This document shows positions 51,672 to 61,152 of a DNA stretch of 64,000 bases, piece by piece (positions within the stretch are counted from its first letter, which is position 1; each line of letters starts with the position of its first letter). A model generated the notes under the pieces. That model searched no databases, was not told the DNA's origin, and was given only the letters and a program-made list of their open reading frames with translations. The translations under genes and the position numbers were made by a program. Source of the DNA: Frigoribacterium faeni (lineage in GTDB: Bacteria > Actinomycetota > Actinomycetes > Actinomycetales > Microbacteriaceae); contig NZ_BJUV01000001.1 in the NCBI RefSeq assembly GCF_007988805.1, positions 62,001-126,000 on the forward strand. Reading direction: 5' to 3'.

Positions 51672-52715
51672 TCAGCGGCCGCGACGCGTGGCGTCCTGCA
51701 CCTCGCCGATCAGCTCCTCGAGGATGTCCTCCAGGAAGAGCACGCCCTCGGTGGTGCCGTGCTCGTCGAACGAGCGCGCCACGTGCACGCCGCTGCGCCG
51801 CATGGTGGCCAGGGCGTCCTCGAGATCGGTTCCGCGGAAGATCGAGATGAGCTGGCGGATCCGCTTGGGCGGCACGGGGTCGCCGAACTCGTCGTCGTCG
51901 AGATCGAGGACGTCCTTCAGGTGCAGGTACCCGGTCGGGTCGCCGACGTCGTCGACGAGCACGTAGCGTGAGAAGCCGTTCTGGGCGACGGCGCGCTCGA
52001 CGTCGGACGGCGTCGCGTCGTCGGGCAGCGTGACGAGGCCCGGCATCGGCACGGCCACGTCGGACACCTTCTTCTCGGTGAACTCGAAGGCCGCCTGCAC
52101 GGTGCCGCTGGCATCGGTCAGCGTCCCCTCGCGGCGCGACTGCGCGACGATGTTCGCGACCTCGTCGACCGTGAAGGCGCTGGCGGCTTCGTCCTTCGGC
52201 TCGACCTTGAACGCCCGCAGCACGGCGTTCGCGGACCAGTTGAGGGACACGACGACCAGGTGCAGCACCCGCGCGATCGCGACGAGGGGCGGGGCCAGCA
52301 GCAGAGCCGCGCGGTCGGGCAGCGAGAACGAGATGTTCTTCGGCACCATCTCGCCGAACACCACGTGCAGGAACGACACGAGCACCAGCGTGATGACGAA
52401 CCCGATCACGCCGACGAGCTCCTCGCTGAGGCCGGTGAGGCCGAGGGGACCTTCGAGCAGGTGGTGGATCGACGGCTCGGACACGTTGAGGATGAGCAGC
52501 GAGCAGATCGTGATGCCGAGCTGGGTGGTCGCGAGCATCATGGTCGCGTGCTCCATGGCCCACAGCGTCGTCCGGGCGGCCCGGCTGCCGGCCTCGGCAC
52601 GAGGCTCGATCTGCGATCGCCGGGCCGAGATGACGGCAAACTCGGCCGCGACGAAGAACGCGTTGCCCATCAGCAGGACGACGAGCCAGACGATCCCCCA
52701 CCAGTCGCTGCTCAT
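51672..52715 (-). CDS. CNNM/CorC family protein (hemolysin C-like), short
   Basis: Membrane protein of 347 aa: DUF21/CNNM membrane domain (about 1-135, with GEMVPKNISFSLP) followed by a CBS pair (about 200-345), without the C-terminal CorC_HlyC domain of its neighbour. Family members handle magnesium or cobalt efflux. ATG overlaps the upstream paralogue stop (ATGA). Confidence 0.88.
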   Translation of the reverse strand: MSSDWWGIVWLVVLLMGNAFFVAAEFAVISARRSQIEPRAEAGSRAARTTLWAMEHATMMLATTQLGITICSLLILNVSEPSIHHLLEGPLGLTGLSEELVGVIGFVITLVLVSFLHVVFGEMVPKNISFSLPDRAALLLAPPLVAIARVLHLVVVSLNWSANAVLRAFKVEPKDEAASAFTVDEVANIVAQSRREGTLTDASGTVQAAFEFTEKKVSDVAVPMPGLVTLPDDATPSDVERAVAQNGFSRYVLVDDVGDPTGYLHLKDVLDLDDDEFGDPVPPKRIRQLISIFRGTDLEDALATMRRSGVHVARSFDEHGTTEGVLFLEDILEELIGEVQDATRRGR

Positions 52716-54100
52716 CGGAGGGCCTTCCGTTCGGTGGCGGACCGTCGGTCCGAGGAGGCGCGGGTCGGCTCGTCGCGCCCGGTGCCGGAGTCGTCGCCCG
52801 CGTCGTCGTCCGGGGTGGGCGTGAAGCGGATGCGGTCGATCCGCCGCCCGTCGAGCCGCTCGACCCGGAAGACGCCCGCGTCGCTCTCGACGACGTCGCC
52901 GACCACGGGCAGACGCCCGAGCTCGCTCATGAGCCAGCCGCCGACGGTCTCGTAGGGCCCTTCCTCCGGCACCTTCACGGAGGCGCGCTCGAGCAGCTCG
53001 TCGGGGCGCAGCATGCCGGGGAAGGTCAGCCAGTTGCGCGACCGGACCACGTCGACGCGACTGCGGTCGTGCTCGTCGGAGACCTCGCCGACGAGCTCCT
53101 CGATGAGGTCCTCGAGGGTGACCACGCCTGCCGTGCCGCCGTACTCGTCGACGACGACGGCCATCTGGTAGCCCCGCCCGCGCACCTCGGTGAGGAGGTT
53201 GTCGAGGGTCATCGTCTCGGGCACCCGGACGGCGTCCGTCTGCAGCGCGGACACCGGCACGTCGGCGCGTCGGTCGCGGGGCACCGACACCGCCTGCTTG
53301 ACGTGGACGAGGCCGACGACGTCGTCGATGCCGTCGTCGGTGACGGGGAAGCGCGAGTAGCCGGTGCGGCGGGCGAGCTGCAGCACGGTCTCGGCGCTGT
53401 CCGTGCGCGCGACGGACGAGAGCCGCGGACGGGGCGTCATGACGTCGGAGGCGGTGTGGTCGCTGAAGGCCAGCGTGCGGGCCAGCAGGGTGGCCGTGTC
53501 GGCCTCGAGGCTCCCCTCGGTCGCCGATCGTCGCACCAGCGACGAGAGCTCCTCGGCGGTGCGTGCTCCGGAGAGCTCCTCCTTCGGCTCGATGCCGATC
53601 ATCCGCAGGATGCCGTTGGCCGTGTTGTTGAGCAGGGCGACGGCCGGCTTGAAGACGGTCGTGAACCCGACCTGGAACGGCATGACGAGCTTGGCCGTGC
53701 GGAGAGGCAGAGCCAGGGCGAAGTTCTTGGGGACGAGCTCGCCCACGATCATCGACAGAAGGGTCGCCACGACGATCGACACGATGGGGGCGCCGACCGT
53801 CACGGCAGCCTCCGGCACGCCCACCGCCGTCAGCGGGGGCGAGATGAGCCGCGAGATCGCGGGCTCCATCGTGTAGCCGGTCAGGAGGGTGGTCAGGGTG
53901 ATGCCGAGCTGGGCGCTCGAGAGATGCGTCGACGTGATGCGCAGGGCGCCGATCGTCGTCGCGAGCCCCTTCTCGCCCTTGGTCTGACGGGACTCGAGCT
54001 CCGAGCGGTCGAGGTTGACCAGGGAGAACTCGCTCGCGACGAACAGCCCGGTGCCGACGGTGAGGAAGAGGCCGAAGCCGAGGAGGATCCATTCGTTCAC
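52712..54100 (-). CDS. CNNM/CorC family protein with CorC_HlyC domain
   Basis: Protein of 462 aa: membrane domain (about 1-185, [16 protein letters not shown]), CBS pair (about 200-340) and CorC_HlyC domain ([16 protein letters not shown] to RIDRIRF). The last 20 or so residues include a [11 protein letters not shown] segment coded by a copy of the dispersed repeat and lie outside the domain. GTG start with AGGTGA in front; TAAGAT (54181-54186, minus strand) is a good -10, giving a leader of about 75 nt. Works with the downstream paralogue, perhaps as a heteromer. Confidence 0.9.
   Translation of the reverse strand: MNEWILLGFGLFLTVGTGLFVASEFSLVNLDRSELESRQTKGEKGLATTIGALRITSTHLSSAQLGITLTTLLTGYTMEPAISRLISPPLTAVGVPEAAVTVGAPIVSIVVATLLSMIVGELVPKNFALALPLRTAKLVMPFQVGFTTVFKPAVALLNNTANGILRMIGIEPKEELSGARTAEELSSLVRRSATEGSLEADTATLLARTLAFSDHTASDVMTPRPRLSSVARTDSAETVLQLARRTGYSRFPVTDDGIDDVVGLVHVKQAVSVPRDRRADVPVSALQTDAVRVPETMTLDNLLTEVRGRGYQMAVVVDEYGGTAGVVTLEDLIEELVGEVSDEHDRSRVDVVRSRNWLTFPGMLRPDELLERASVKVPEEGPYETVGGWLMSELGRLPVVGDVVESDAGVFRVERLDGRRIDRIRFTPTPDDDAGDDSGTGRDEPTRASSDRRSATERKALR
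52750..52766. repeat. Dispersed 17-bp repeat, copy near corC end (coding)
   Basis: Exact CCGAGGAGGCGCGGGTC (reverse orientation), read on the minus strand as P-T-R-A-S-S. Confidence 0.8.
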
Positions 54101-54214
54101 GACGAACGGTCACCTCGCTCGGCGCGGTGATGGTGTGCGGTCTCTGACGTCTGAGACGGAGGGTCGTCCATAGACGGACGATCTTACGGTACGGACGGGC
54201 CCGGCGGGACTCCG

Positions 54215-54227
54215 GCCGCGCCTCCCG
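54215..54227. repeat. Second repeat family, copy 4 (intergenic)
   Basis: Reverse exact copy of CGGGAGGCGCGGC in the 160-bp gap between the GuaB1 stop and the CorC start. No gene in this gap. Confidence 0.5.
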
Positions 54228-54260
54228 GGGATCCGCTCGAGCGGCGCCCGGCGCCTCGGC

Positions 54261-55697
54261 TCACCAGCTGACCGGCAGCGCCTTGCCCTCCTCGTAGCCG
54301 GCGGCCGACTGCACGCCGACGAGGGCCCGCTCGGCGAACTCCGGCAGCGAGCGCGCACCGGCGTACGTGAAGGAGCTGCGCACACCGGAGGTGATCATGT
54401 CGAGGAGGTCCTCCACGCTGGGCCGCAGCGGGTCGAGGTAGATCCTCGACGACGAGATGCCCTCGGCGAAGAGGGTCTTGCGGGCGAGCTCGTAGGGGTC
54501 GAGACGGTCGAAGCGGCCACGGACGGCCTTCGTCGACGCCATGCCCCAGCTCTCCTTGTAGAGCCCGCGCTCGTCGCTCGCGAGCTCCCCCGGCGCCTCG
54601 ATCGTCCCGGCGAACCACGACCCGATCATCACCGACGAGGCGCCGGCGGCGAGCGCCAGGGCGACGTCGCGGGGGTACCGGACTCCCCCGTCGGCCCAGA
54701 CGTGGGCGCCCAGCGCCCGGGCGGCGGCGGCCGTCTCGAGCACGGCGGAGAACTGGGGGCGACCGACCGCGGTCATCATGCGCGTGGTGCACATCGCGCC
54801 GGGCCCCACGCCGACCTTGACGATGGTCGCGCCCGCGCCGACGAGGTGATGGACGGCCTGCTCGGTGACGACGTTGCCGGCGACGATCGGCAGACCGAGC
54901 TTCAGTTTGGCGACGGCGGCGATGGCCCGGACCATGCCGTCCTGGTCGCCGTGCGCCGTGTCGATCACGAGGACGTCGACGCCGGCCGCCGCGAGGGCTC
55001 TGGCCTTCTCGACGACGTCTCCGTTGATGCCGACGGCCGCGGCGACGCGGAGTCGTCCGTCGCCGTCGAGGGCCGGTCGGTAGAGGGTCGAGCGCAGAGC
55101 GCTCTTGCGGCTGATGGTGCCGATCACCCGGCCGTGGCGCAGCACGGGGGCGAAGTCGATCTCCGCCGCGACCATCCGGTCGAAGGCCGTCCGCGGCCCG
55201 TCGACGTCGTCGGCGTCGAGAGAGGTCAGCGCGCCGTGCAGGAGATCGCCCAGGACGGCGTCGCGCGGCGCGGTCGCGAGCCGTGAGGCGGCGATGCAGC
55301 CGAGGTAGGCGCCGTCGGCGTCGTGCAGGACGATGCCGTGGCCCTCCACCGCGGGCAGAGTGGCGAGCGCCTCGCCGACGGTCCGACCGGGGTCGAGGGC
55401 GTAGGGCGTGTCGTAGTCGACGGGCTGGTCCTTCACCCATCGGATGGCCGCGTCGAGCTGCTGGAGGGGCATGTCCTGGGGAAGCACCCCGAGACCGCCC
55501 CGCCGGGCGAGGGTCGCCGCCAGGCGGGGGCCCGTGACCGAGTTCATGTTGGCCGAGACGAGAGGGATCGTCGCTCCCGTGCCGTCGCCGGGTGCGAGCG
55601 AGACGTCGAGGCGACTGGTCACCGTCGACCTGCTCGGGACCAGGAACACGTCGGAGTACGTCAGGTCGTGGGTCGGCGTCGTCTCGTAGAACCTCAT
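54261..55697 (-). CDS. guaB1: GuaB1-family IMP dehydrogenase-related protein
   Basis: Protein of 478 aa. TIM-barrel with CBS insertion (about 95-220), PLVSANMNSVTGPRLA, INGDVVEKARALAAAGVDVLVIDTAHG, and the active-site Cys in PGAMCTTRMM. The motif order matches actinobacterial GuaB1, and mycobacterial GuaB1 has been shown to be a GMP reductase rather than an IMP dehydrogenase. So the likely reaction is GMP to IMP. TACCGT (55705-55710, minus strand) ends seven bases before the ATG, so leaderless. Confidence 0.88.
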   Translation of the reverse strand: MRFYETTPTHDLTYSDVFLVPSRSTVTSRLDVSLAPGDGTGATIPLVSANMNSVTGPRLAATLARRGGLGVLPQDMPLQQLDAAIRWVKDQPVDYDTPYALDPGRTVGEALATLPAVEGHGIVLHDADGAYLGCIAASRLATAPRDAVLGDLLHGALTSLDADDVDGPRTAFDRMVAAEIDFAPVLRHGRVIGTISRKSALRSTLYRPALDGDGRLRVAAAVGINGDVVEKARALAAAGVDVLVIDTAHGDQDGMVRAIAAVAKLKLGLPIVAGNVVTEQAVHHLVGAGATIVKVGVGPGAMCTTRMMTAVGRPQFSAVLETAAAARALGAHVWADGGVRYPRDVALALAAGASSVMIGSWFAGTIEAPGELASDERGLYKESWGMASTKAVRGRFDRLDPYELARKTLFAEGISSSRIYLDPLRPSVEDLLDMITSGVRSSFTYAGARSLPEFAERALVGVQSAAGYEEGKALPVSW

Positions 55698-55751
55698 GTC
55701 GACAACGGTAATCCCTGTGAGTCCCCGGGCCGAGGTCGGGGCGAATGCGAT

Positions 55752-55757
55752 TAAGCT
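55752..55757 (+). promoter_or_regulatory. -10 box (TAAGCT) of kgd
   Basis: TAAGCT 64 bases before the kgd GTG; GGAGAG at 55802-55807 is the ribosome binding site. Confidence 0.4.
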
Positions 55758-55820
55758 GGGACGGAGGCGGGCCCTCGGGCCCCATCTGATCAACAATCAA
55801 CGGAGAGTGGGCGATCGGCA

Positions 55821-58800
55821 GTGACAAGCCACGTGACGGGAACGACTGACGACGGCTCGGCAGCCGAGTTCGGGGCCAACGAGTGGCTGGTCGACGAGCT
55901 CTACGAGCAGTGGGTGGTCGACAGGAACTCGGTGGACGAGTCGTGGTGGCCGATCCTCGAGTCGTACACGCCGTCCGAGGGGCAGACGCCCTCCGCGCCG
56001 TCCGTCCCGGCCGGATCCGACCCCGAGCCCGCCGCCGCCCCCACCGCGGCGCCCGCGTCGGCGTCGGCGACGCAGCCCGTGGCCGCCCGGACCACGTCGG
56101 TCGAGCCGTCCGCGAAGCCCATCCCGGCTCAGGCCCCCAAGAAGGAGCCCGCCAAGTCGACCTCCTCGGGCGAGCAGCCCCAGCCGGAGCCCGAGAACAC
56201 CGTGACCCCGCTGCGGGGCATGGCGAAGTCCCTCGCCACGAACATGGACGCCAGCCTCACCGTCCCGACGGCGACGAGCGTCCGCACCATCCCGGCCAAG
56301 CTGATGATCGACAACCGGATCGTCGTCAACAACCACCTCAAGCGGGCGCGAGGGGGCAAGATCTCGTTCACGCACCTCATCGGCTGGGCTCTCGTCCAGG
56401 CGCTGAAGGAGTTCCCGAGCCAGAACGTCTTCTACGACGAGGTCGACGGCAAGCCCTCGATCGTGACCCCGCCGCACATCAACGTCGGCCTCGCCATCGA
56501 CATCCCGAAGCCGGACGGCACCCGCGCCCTCCTGGTCCCGGGCATCAAGAAGGCCGACGAGATGCACTTCGGCGAGTTCCTCTCCGCCTACGAGGACGTC
56601 GTCAAGCGCGCTCGCGACAACAAGCTGACGGCGGCGGACTTCCAGGGCAACACGATCTCGCTGACGAACCCCGGCGGCATCGGCACCGTGCACAGCGTCC
56701 CTCGTCTGATGAAGGGCGCGGGGTCCATCATCGGCGCCGGCGCTCTCGACTACCCGGCCGAGTTCCAGGGGTCCGCGTCGAAGACCCTGGTCGAGCTCGG
56801 CATCGGCAAGACGATCACCCTCACCAGCACCTACGACCACCGGGTGATCCAGGGCGCCGGGTCCGGCGAGTTCCTCAAGAAGGTCCACGAGCTGCTCATC
56901 GGTCAGCGCGGCTTCTACGAGGACATCTTCGCCGCCCTGCGCATCCCCTACGAGCCCATCCGCTGGAACCCCGACATCAACGTCAACCTCGCCGAGCGGG
57001 TGAGCAAGACGGCCCGCGTGCAGGAGCTGATCAACAGCTACCGCGTGCGCGGTCATCTGATGGCCGACATCGACCCCCTCGAGTACCGCCAGCGGACCCA
57101 CCCCGACCTGGCGATCGAGAGCCACGGCCTCACCTTCTGGGACCTCGACCGCGAATTCGTCACCGGCGGCCTCGGGGGCACGACCAACGCTCTGCTGCGC
57201 GACGTCCTCGGGATCCTCCGCGACTCGTACTGCCGCACCATCGGCATCGAGTACATGCACATCCAGGACCCCGAGCAGCGCCGCTGGATCCAGGAGCACA
57301 TCGAGGTCCCCTACGTGAAGCCGTCGCACGACGAGCAGATGCGCATCCTCGCCAAGCTGAACGAGGCGGAGGCGTTCGAGACCTTCCTGCAGACGAAGTA
57401 CGTCGGTCAGAAGCGGTTCAGCCTCGAGGGAGGCGAGTCGACCATCTCGCTCCTCGACACGGTGCTGCAGCAGGCCGCCCGCGAGGGGCTCGACGAGGTC
57501 GCGATCGGCATGGCCCACCGCGGCCGTCTGAACGTCCTGACCAACATCGCGGGCAAGACCTACGGACAGATCTTCCGCGAGTTCGAGGGCACGCAAGACC
57601 CCAAGACCGTCCAGGGCTCGGGCGACGTCAAGTACCACCTCGGCACCGAGGGCGAGTTCACCAGCGCGACCGGCGAGACGATCCCGGTGTACATCGCGGC
57701 GAACCCGTCGCACCTCGAGGCCGGCGACGGCGTGCTCGAGGGCATCGTGCGCGCCAAGCAGGACCGCGGGCCCTCCGGCGCCTTCGCCACCCTGCCCATC
57801 CTGATCCACGGCGACGCGGCCATGGCCGGACAGGGCGTCGTGGTCGAGACGCTGCAGATGTCGCAGCTGCGCGGGTACCGGGTCGGCGGCACGATCCACC
57901 TCGTCATCAACAACCAGGTGGGGTTCACGACTCCCCCGACCGAGTCGCGATCGTCGGTCTACTCGACCGACGTGGCGAAGACGATCCAGGCGCCGATCTT
58001 CCATGTGAACGGCGACGACCCCGAGGCCGTGGCCCGCGTGGCCGAGCTGGCCTTCGCCTACCGTCAGCGCTTCAAGCGCGACGTCGTCATCGACCTGGTC
58101 TGCTACCGCAGACGCGGCCACAACGAGGGCGACGACCCCTCGATGACGCAGCCCCTGATGTACAACCTCATCGAGGAGAAGCGCAGCGTCCGCACCCTCT
58201 ACACCGAAGCCCTGGTGGGGCGCGGCGACATCACGCGCGACGAGTACGACGGTGCGCACCGCGACTTCCAGGACCGTCTCGAACGGGCCTTCGCCGAGAC
58301 GCACGCGGCGCAGACCGGCTCGATCCCCGTGATCACCGACGACGCCCACGACGTCGCCGACCTCGAGCGCCCCGTCACCCAGCGCGACGACAGCGCGGGC
58401 GAGCCGGAGTCGACGGGCATCTCGCTCGACCTCCTGCACCGCATCGGCGACGCCCACGACAACCCCCCGTCGGGCTTCACGGTGCATCCCAAGCTGCAGC
58501 AGCTGCTCAAGAAGCGCGTCGACATGAGCCGCAACGGCAACATCGACTGGGCCTTCGCCGAGCTGATAGCCATGGGTTCCGTCGTCGCCGAGGGCACCCC
58601 CGTCCGGCTCGCCGGTCAAGACAGCCGTCGCGGCACCTTCGTGCAGCGACACTCCGTGCTGCACGACCGAGAGAACGGCCAGGAGTGGCTGCCGCTGCAG
58701 TACATCGCCGACAACCAGGCGAAGCTGTGGATCTACGACTCGCTGCTCAGCGAGTTCGCGGCGATGGCCTTCGAGTACGGCTACTCCGTCGAGCGGGCCG

Positions 58801-59564
58801 ACGCGCTGGTCATGTGGGAGGCGCAGTTCGGCGACTTCGCGAACGGCGCCCAGACGGTCATCGACGAGTTCATCTCGAGCGCCGAGCAGAAGTGGGGGCA
58901 GCGCTCCAGTGTCGTCCTCCTGCTGCCGCACGGCTACGAGGGCCAGGGCCCCGACCACTCGTCGGCGCGCATCGAGCGCTTCCTCCAGCTGTGCGCTGAG
59001 GACAACATGACGATCGCCCGCCCGTCGACCCCCGCGTCGTACTTCCACCTGCTGCGCCGCCAGGCCTACGCCCGCCCGCGTCGTCCGCTGGTGGTCTTCA
59101 CCCCGAAGGCCATGCTCCGACTCCGCGGCGCGACCAGCAGCGTCGACGACGTCACCTCGGGCCGTTTCGAGCCCGTGCTCGACTGCACCCGCGTCTCCGA
59201 GCCCTCGACGACGAAGCGGGTCGTGCTGCACAGCGGCAAGATCCACTACGACCTGGCGAGCGAGCTCGACAAGCGGGGCGTGCAGAACGACATCGCCCTC
59301 GTCCGCCTCGAGCAGCTCTACCCGCTCCCGCTCGACCGGATCCGCGAGATCCTGTCCCGCTACCCCGAGGCGGAGCTCGTCTGGGCCCAGGAGGAGCCCG
59401 AGAACCAGGGCGCGTGGCCGTTCGTGGTGCTCGAGCTGCAGAAGCACCTGGGCCGCCCCATCACGGTGGCGTCGCGACCCGCATCCGCCTCCCCTGCGGC
59501 AGGCTCGACGAAGGCCAGCGCCGCGCAGCAGACCGAGCTGATCTCGAAGGCGCTGACCCTCTAG
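55821..59564 (+). CDS. kgd: Multifunctional 2-oxoglutarate decarboxylase/dehydrogenase E1-E2 fusion
   Basis: TCA-cycle enzyme of 1,247 aa (Kgd/OdhA/SucA). Short N-terminal E1 segment (ANEWLVDELYEQWVVDRNSV), Pro/Ala linker, E2 acyltransferase domain (about 120-350, with catalytic STYDHRVIQGAG near 335), then thiamine-diphosphate E1 (GMAHRGRLNVL near 560; GDDPEA and RRGHNEGDDPSMTQP near 730-765) and transketolase-like C-terminus. No lipoyl domain, as is usual in actinobacteria, so lipoyl groups come from another subunit. GTG start with GGAGAG in front; strong hairpin terminator follows. Confidence 0.97.
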   Translation: MTSHVTGTTDDGSAAEFGANEWLVDELYEQWVVDRNSVDESWWPILESYTPSEGQTPSAPSVPAGSDPEPAAAPTAAPASASATQPVAARTTSVEPSAKPIPAQAPKKEPAKSTSSGEQPQPEPENTVTPLRGMAKSLATNMDASLTVPTATSVRTIPAKLMIDNRIVVNNHLKRARGGKISFTHLIGWALVQALKEFPSQNVFYDEVDGKPSIVTPPHINVGLAIDIPKPDGTRALLVPGIKKADEMHFGEFLSAYEDVVKRARDNKLTAADFQGNTISLTNPGGIGTVHSVPRLMKGAGSIIGAGALDYPAEFQGSASKTLVELGIGKTITLTSTYDHRVIQGAGSGEFLKKVHELLIGQRGFYEDIFAALRIPYEPIRWNPDINVNLAERVSKTARVQELINSYRVRGHLMADIDPLEYRQRTHPDLAIESHGLTFWDLDREFVTGGLGGTTNALLRDVLGILRDSYCRTIGIEYMHIQDPEQRRWIQEHIEVPYVKPSHDEQMRILAKLNEAEAFETFLQTKYVGQKRFSLEGGESTISLLDTVLQQAAREGLDEVAIGMAHRGRLNVLTNIAGKTYGQIFREFEGTQDPKTVQGSGDVKYHLGTEGEFTSATGETIPVYIAANPSHLEAGDGVLEGIVRAKQDRGPSGAFATLPILIHGDAAMAGQGVVVETLQMSQLRGYRVGGTIHLVINNQVGFTTPPTESRSSVYSTDVAKTIQAPIFHVNGDDPEAVARVAELAFAYRQRFKRDVVIDLVCYRRRGHNEGDDPSMTQPLMYNLIEEKRSVRTLYTEALVGRGDITRDEYDGAHRDFQDRLERAFAETHAAQTGSIPVITDDAHDVADLERPVTQRDDSAGEPESTGISLDLLHRIGDAHDNPPSGFTVHPKLQQLLKKRVDMSRNGNIDWAFAELIAMGSVVAEGTPVRLAGQDSRRGTFVQRHSVLHDRENGQEWLPLQYIADNQAKLWIYDSLLSEFAAMAFEYGYSVERADALVMWEAQFGDFANGAQTVIDEFISSAEQKWGQRSSVVLLLPHGYEGQGPDHSSARIERFLQLCAEDNMTIARPSTPASYFHLLRRQAYARPRRPLVVFTPKAMLRLRGATSSVDDVTSGRFEPVLDCTRVSEPSTTKRVVLHSGKIHYDLASELDKRGVQNDIALVRLEQLYPLPLDRIREILSRYPEAELVWAQEEPENQGAWPFVVLELQKHLGRPITVASRPASASPAAGSTKASAAQQTELISKALTL

Positions 59565-59579
59565 CCCGAGGCTCCGCGG

Positions 59580-59623
59580 ACGACGACGCCCGTCCCTCCT
59601 CTCGGAGGGGCGGGCGTCGTCGT
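59580..59623 (+). terminator. Strong hairpin terminator after kgd
   Basis: 20-base arms (59580-59599 and 59604-59623) pair fully with one G-T wobble and a TCTC loop. Starts 15 bp past the kgd stop. Confidence 0.9.
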
Positions 59624-59652
59624 GTGCGCGTTCGGGCGACCTCGGGCGGAGG

Positions 59653-60093
59653 TCAGATGAGCTTCGAGTAGCGGACGCCGGCCTCGTGGTACCCGCGCTT
59701 GCGGTAGAACCGGTTGGCGGAGTCCGTGGCCGCAGCGGACACCGCGTTCACGACGCGGGCCCCGTGTCCATGCGCCCAGGCCTCGACATGGCCGAGGAGG
59801 TGCGACCCCAGACCGTCGCGACGGCCCGCCTCCGAGACGACCAGCAGCAGCAGTTCGGCGGTCGGGGCGTCGTCGTTGTACGCCCAGACGATCCGGCCGC
59901 CGGCGACGGCGGTGATGCCGCCGTCGTCGCCTCGCACCACCCAGGTCTCATGACCGGCGTCGGCCGTCAAGCGCTCCAGCCGGGCCGAGAGGACGTCGGC
60001 GTCGAGGCTGTAGCCGAGGAGTCGGATCAGCGAGACGAGGTCGTCGAGGTCGCGGGCGGTCGGGATGCCGAGGGGCTGCACCGGTGCGGTCAT
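59653..60093 (-). CDS. GNAT-family N-acetyltransferase
   Basis: GNAT enzyme of 146 aa. The acetyl-CoA loop is SEAGRRDGLGSHLLGHVEAW (about 88-107), and FYRKRGYHEAG is the C-terminal strand. Acceptor unknown. TAGCGT (60100-60105, minus strand) ends six bases before the ATG, so leaderless. Confidence 0.82.
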   Translation of the reverse strand: MTAPVQPLGIPTARDLDDLVSLIRLLGYSLDADVLSARLERLTADAGHETWVVRGDDGGITAVAGGRIVWAYNDDAPTAELLLLVVSEAGRRDGLGSHLLGHVEAWAHGHGARVVNAVSAAATDSANRFYRKRGYHEAGVRYSKLI

Positions 60094-60145
60094 GCGACGA
60101 CGCTAGCGCAGCCCCGCAGGGTATGACGACACCGGCCGGCGGCGC

Positions 60146-60391
60146 CTAGCGGTGAGCGGACTGGAGCTCGCGCAGCCGGGCGAGCACGGTGGCCCGGAGG
60201 TCTTCGGGAGCGGTCTCGCGGCAGGCGCGCTGGACGGCCTCGGTCAGCACGACGCCGACCTCGTGCTCACCCGAGCAGTCACCGCAGTTCGCCATGTGCT
60301 CTCGGATGTCGGCCGCGTCCTCGCGGCACAACTCGTCGTGCAGGTACTCTTCGAGCTCTGCCTTGGCCTTGGTGCAACCGCAGTCGGTCAT
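60146..60391 (-). CDS. rsrA: Zinc anti-sigma factor (RsrA/mycothiol system type)
   Basis: Protein of 81 aa. Zinc-binding anti-sigma core His32-x3-Cys36-x2-Cys39 (HMANCGDC), plus other Cys at 4, 6 and 22. In RsrA, thiol oxidation releases zinc and the sigma factor. Its ATG overlaps the sigma gene stop, so the pair is stoichiometric. Confidence 0.9.
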   Translation of the reverse strand: MTDCGCTKAKAELEEYLHDELCREDAADIREHMANCGDCSGEHEVGVVLTEAVQRACRETAPEDLRATVLARLRELQSAHR

Positions 60392-61056
60392 TTCTTCACG
60401 CCCTTCGACGAGCCGACCGGCACGGCGATGCCACGATCGCGGGCGTAGTCGGCGAGGAGTTCACGGAGCAGGCGACGGCCACGGTGCAGGCGGCTCATCA
60501 CGGTGCCCACGGGGGTCTTCATGATGTCGGCGATCTCCTGGTAGGAGAATCCCTCGACGTCGGCGAAGTAGACGGCCATCCGGAAGTCCTCCGGCACCTT
60601 CTGCAGGGCGTCCTTCACGGCGCTGTCGGGCAGGTGGTCGATGGCCTCGGCCTCGGCCGAACGGGTCGAGCCCGATGCGCGCGTCGCCGACTCGGCGCCG
60701 CCCATCTGCCAGTCCTCGAGCTCGTCGATGGTGCCCTGGTAGGGATCGCGCTGCTTCTTGCGATAGGTGTTGATGAAGGTGTTCGTCTGGATCCGGTACA
60801 ACCACGCCTTGAGGTTGGTGCCCTGCTGGAACTGCGCGAACGCCGCGTAGGCCTTGACGAAGGTCTCCTGCACGAGGTCGGACGCATCCGCCGGGTTGCG
60901 GGTCATGCGCATGCCCGCCGCATAGAGCTGGTCCATGAACGGCAGGGCCTGCTCCTCGAACAGGGCGCGCTTGGCAGCATCGCCGTCGACGGCCTCGAGG
61001 GCGGCGTCGACGGTGTCGTCGGTCGGTGTGGGCTCGTGGCCCTCGGGGGTGCTCAT
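60388..61056 (-). CDS. sigR: ECF sigma factor SigR/SigH (redox stress)
   Basis: Group 4 sigma factor of 222 aa. Region 2 is at about 45-110 ([38 protein letters not shown]); region 4 is at about 150-205 ([34 protein letters not shown]). It directs thiol-stress genes (thioredoxin, mycothiol recycling) when freed from RsrA. The TAGAAT -10 (61065-61070, minus strand) ends eight bases before this ATG, so it is probably leaderless. An in-frame ATG at 61137 would add 27 residues. Confidence 0.9.
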   Translation of the reverse strand: MSTPEGHEPTPTDDTVDAALEAVDGDAAKRALFEEQALPFMDQLYAAGMRMTRNPADASDLVQETFVKAYAAFAQFQQGTNLKAWLYRIQTNTFINTYRKKQRDPYQGTIDELEDWQMGGAESATRASGSTRSAEAEAIDHLPDSAVKDALQKVPEDFRMAVYFADVEGFSYQEIADIMKTPVGTVMSRLHRGRRLLRELLADYARDRGIAVPVGSSKGVKK

Positions 61057-61152
61057 CAAGGCCGATTCTAGTTCGGCGACGGTGATTTCCCTCGGTGCAA
61101 GTGCAACAGGCACAGGTCCTCCAGGTTCTCGCTGCATTACTGTGGTGAACCG

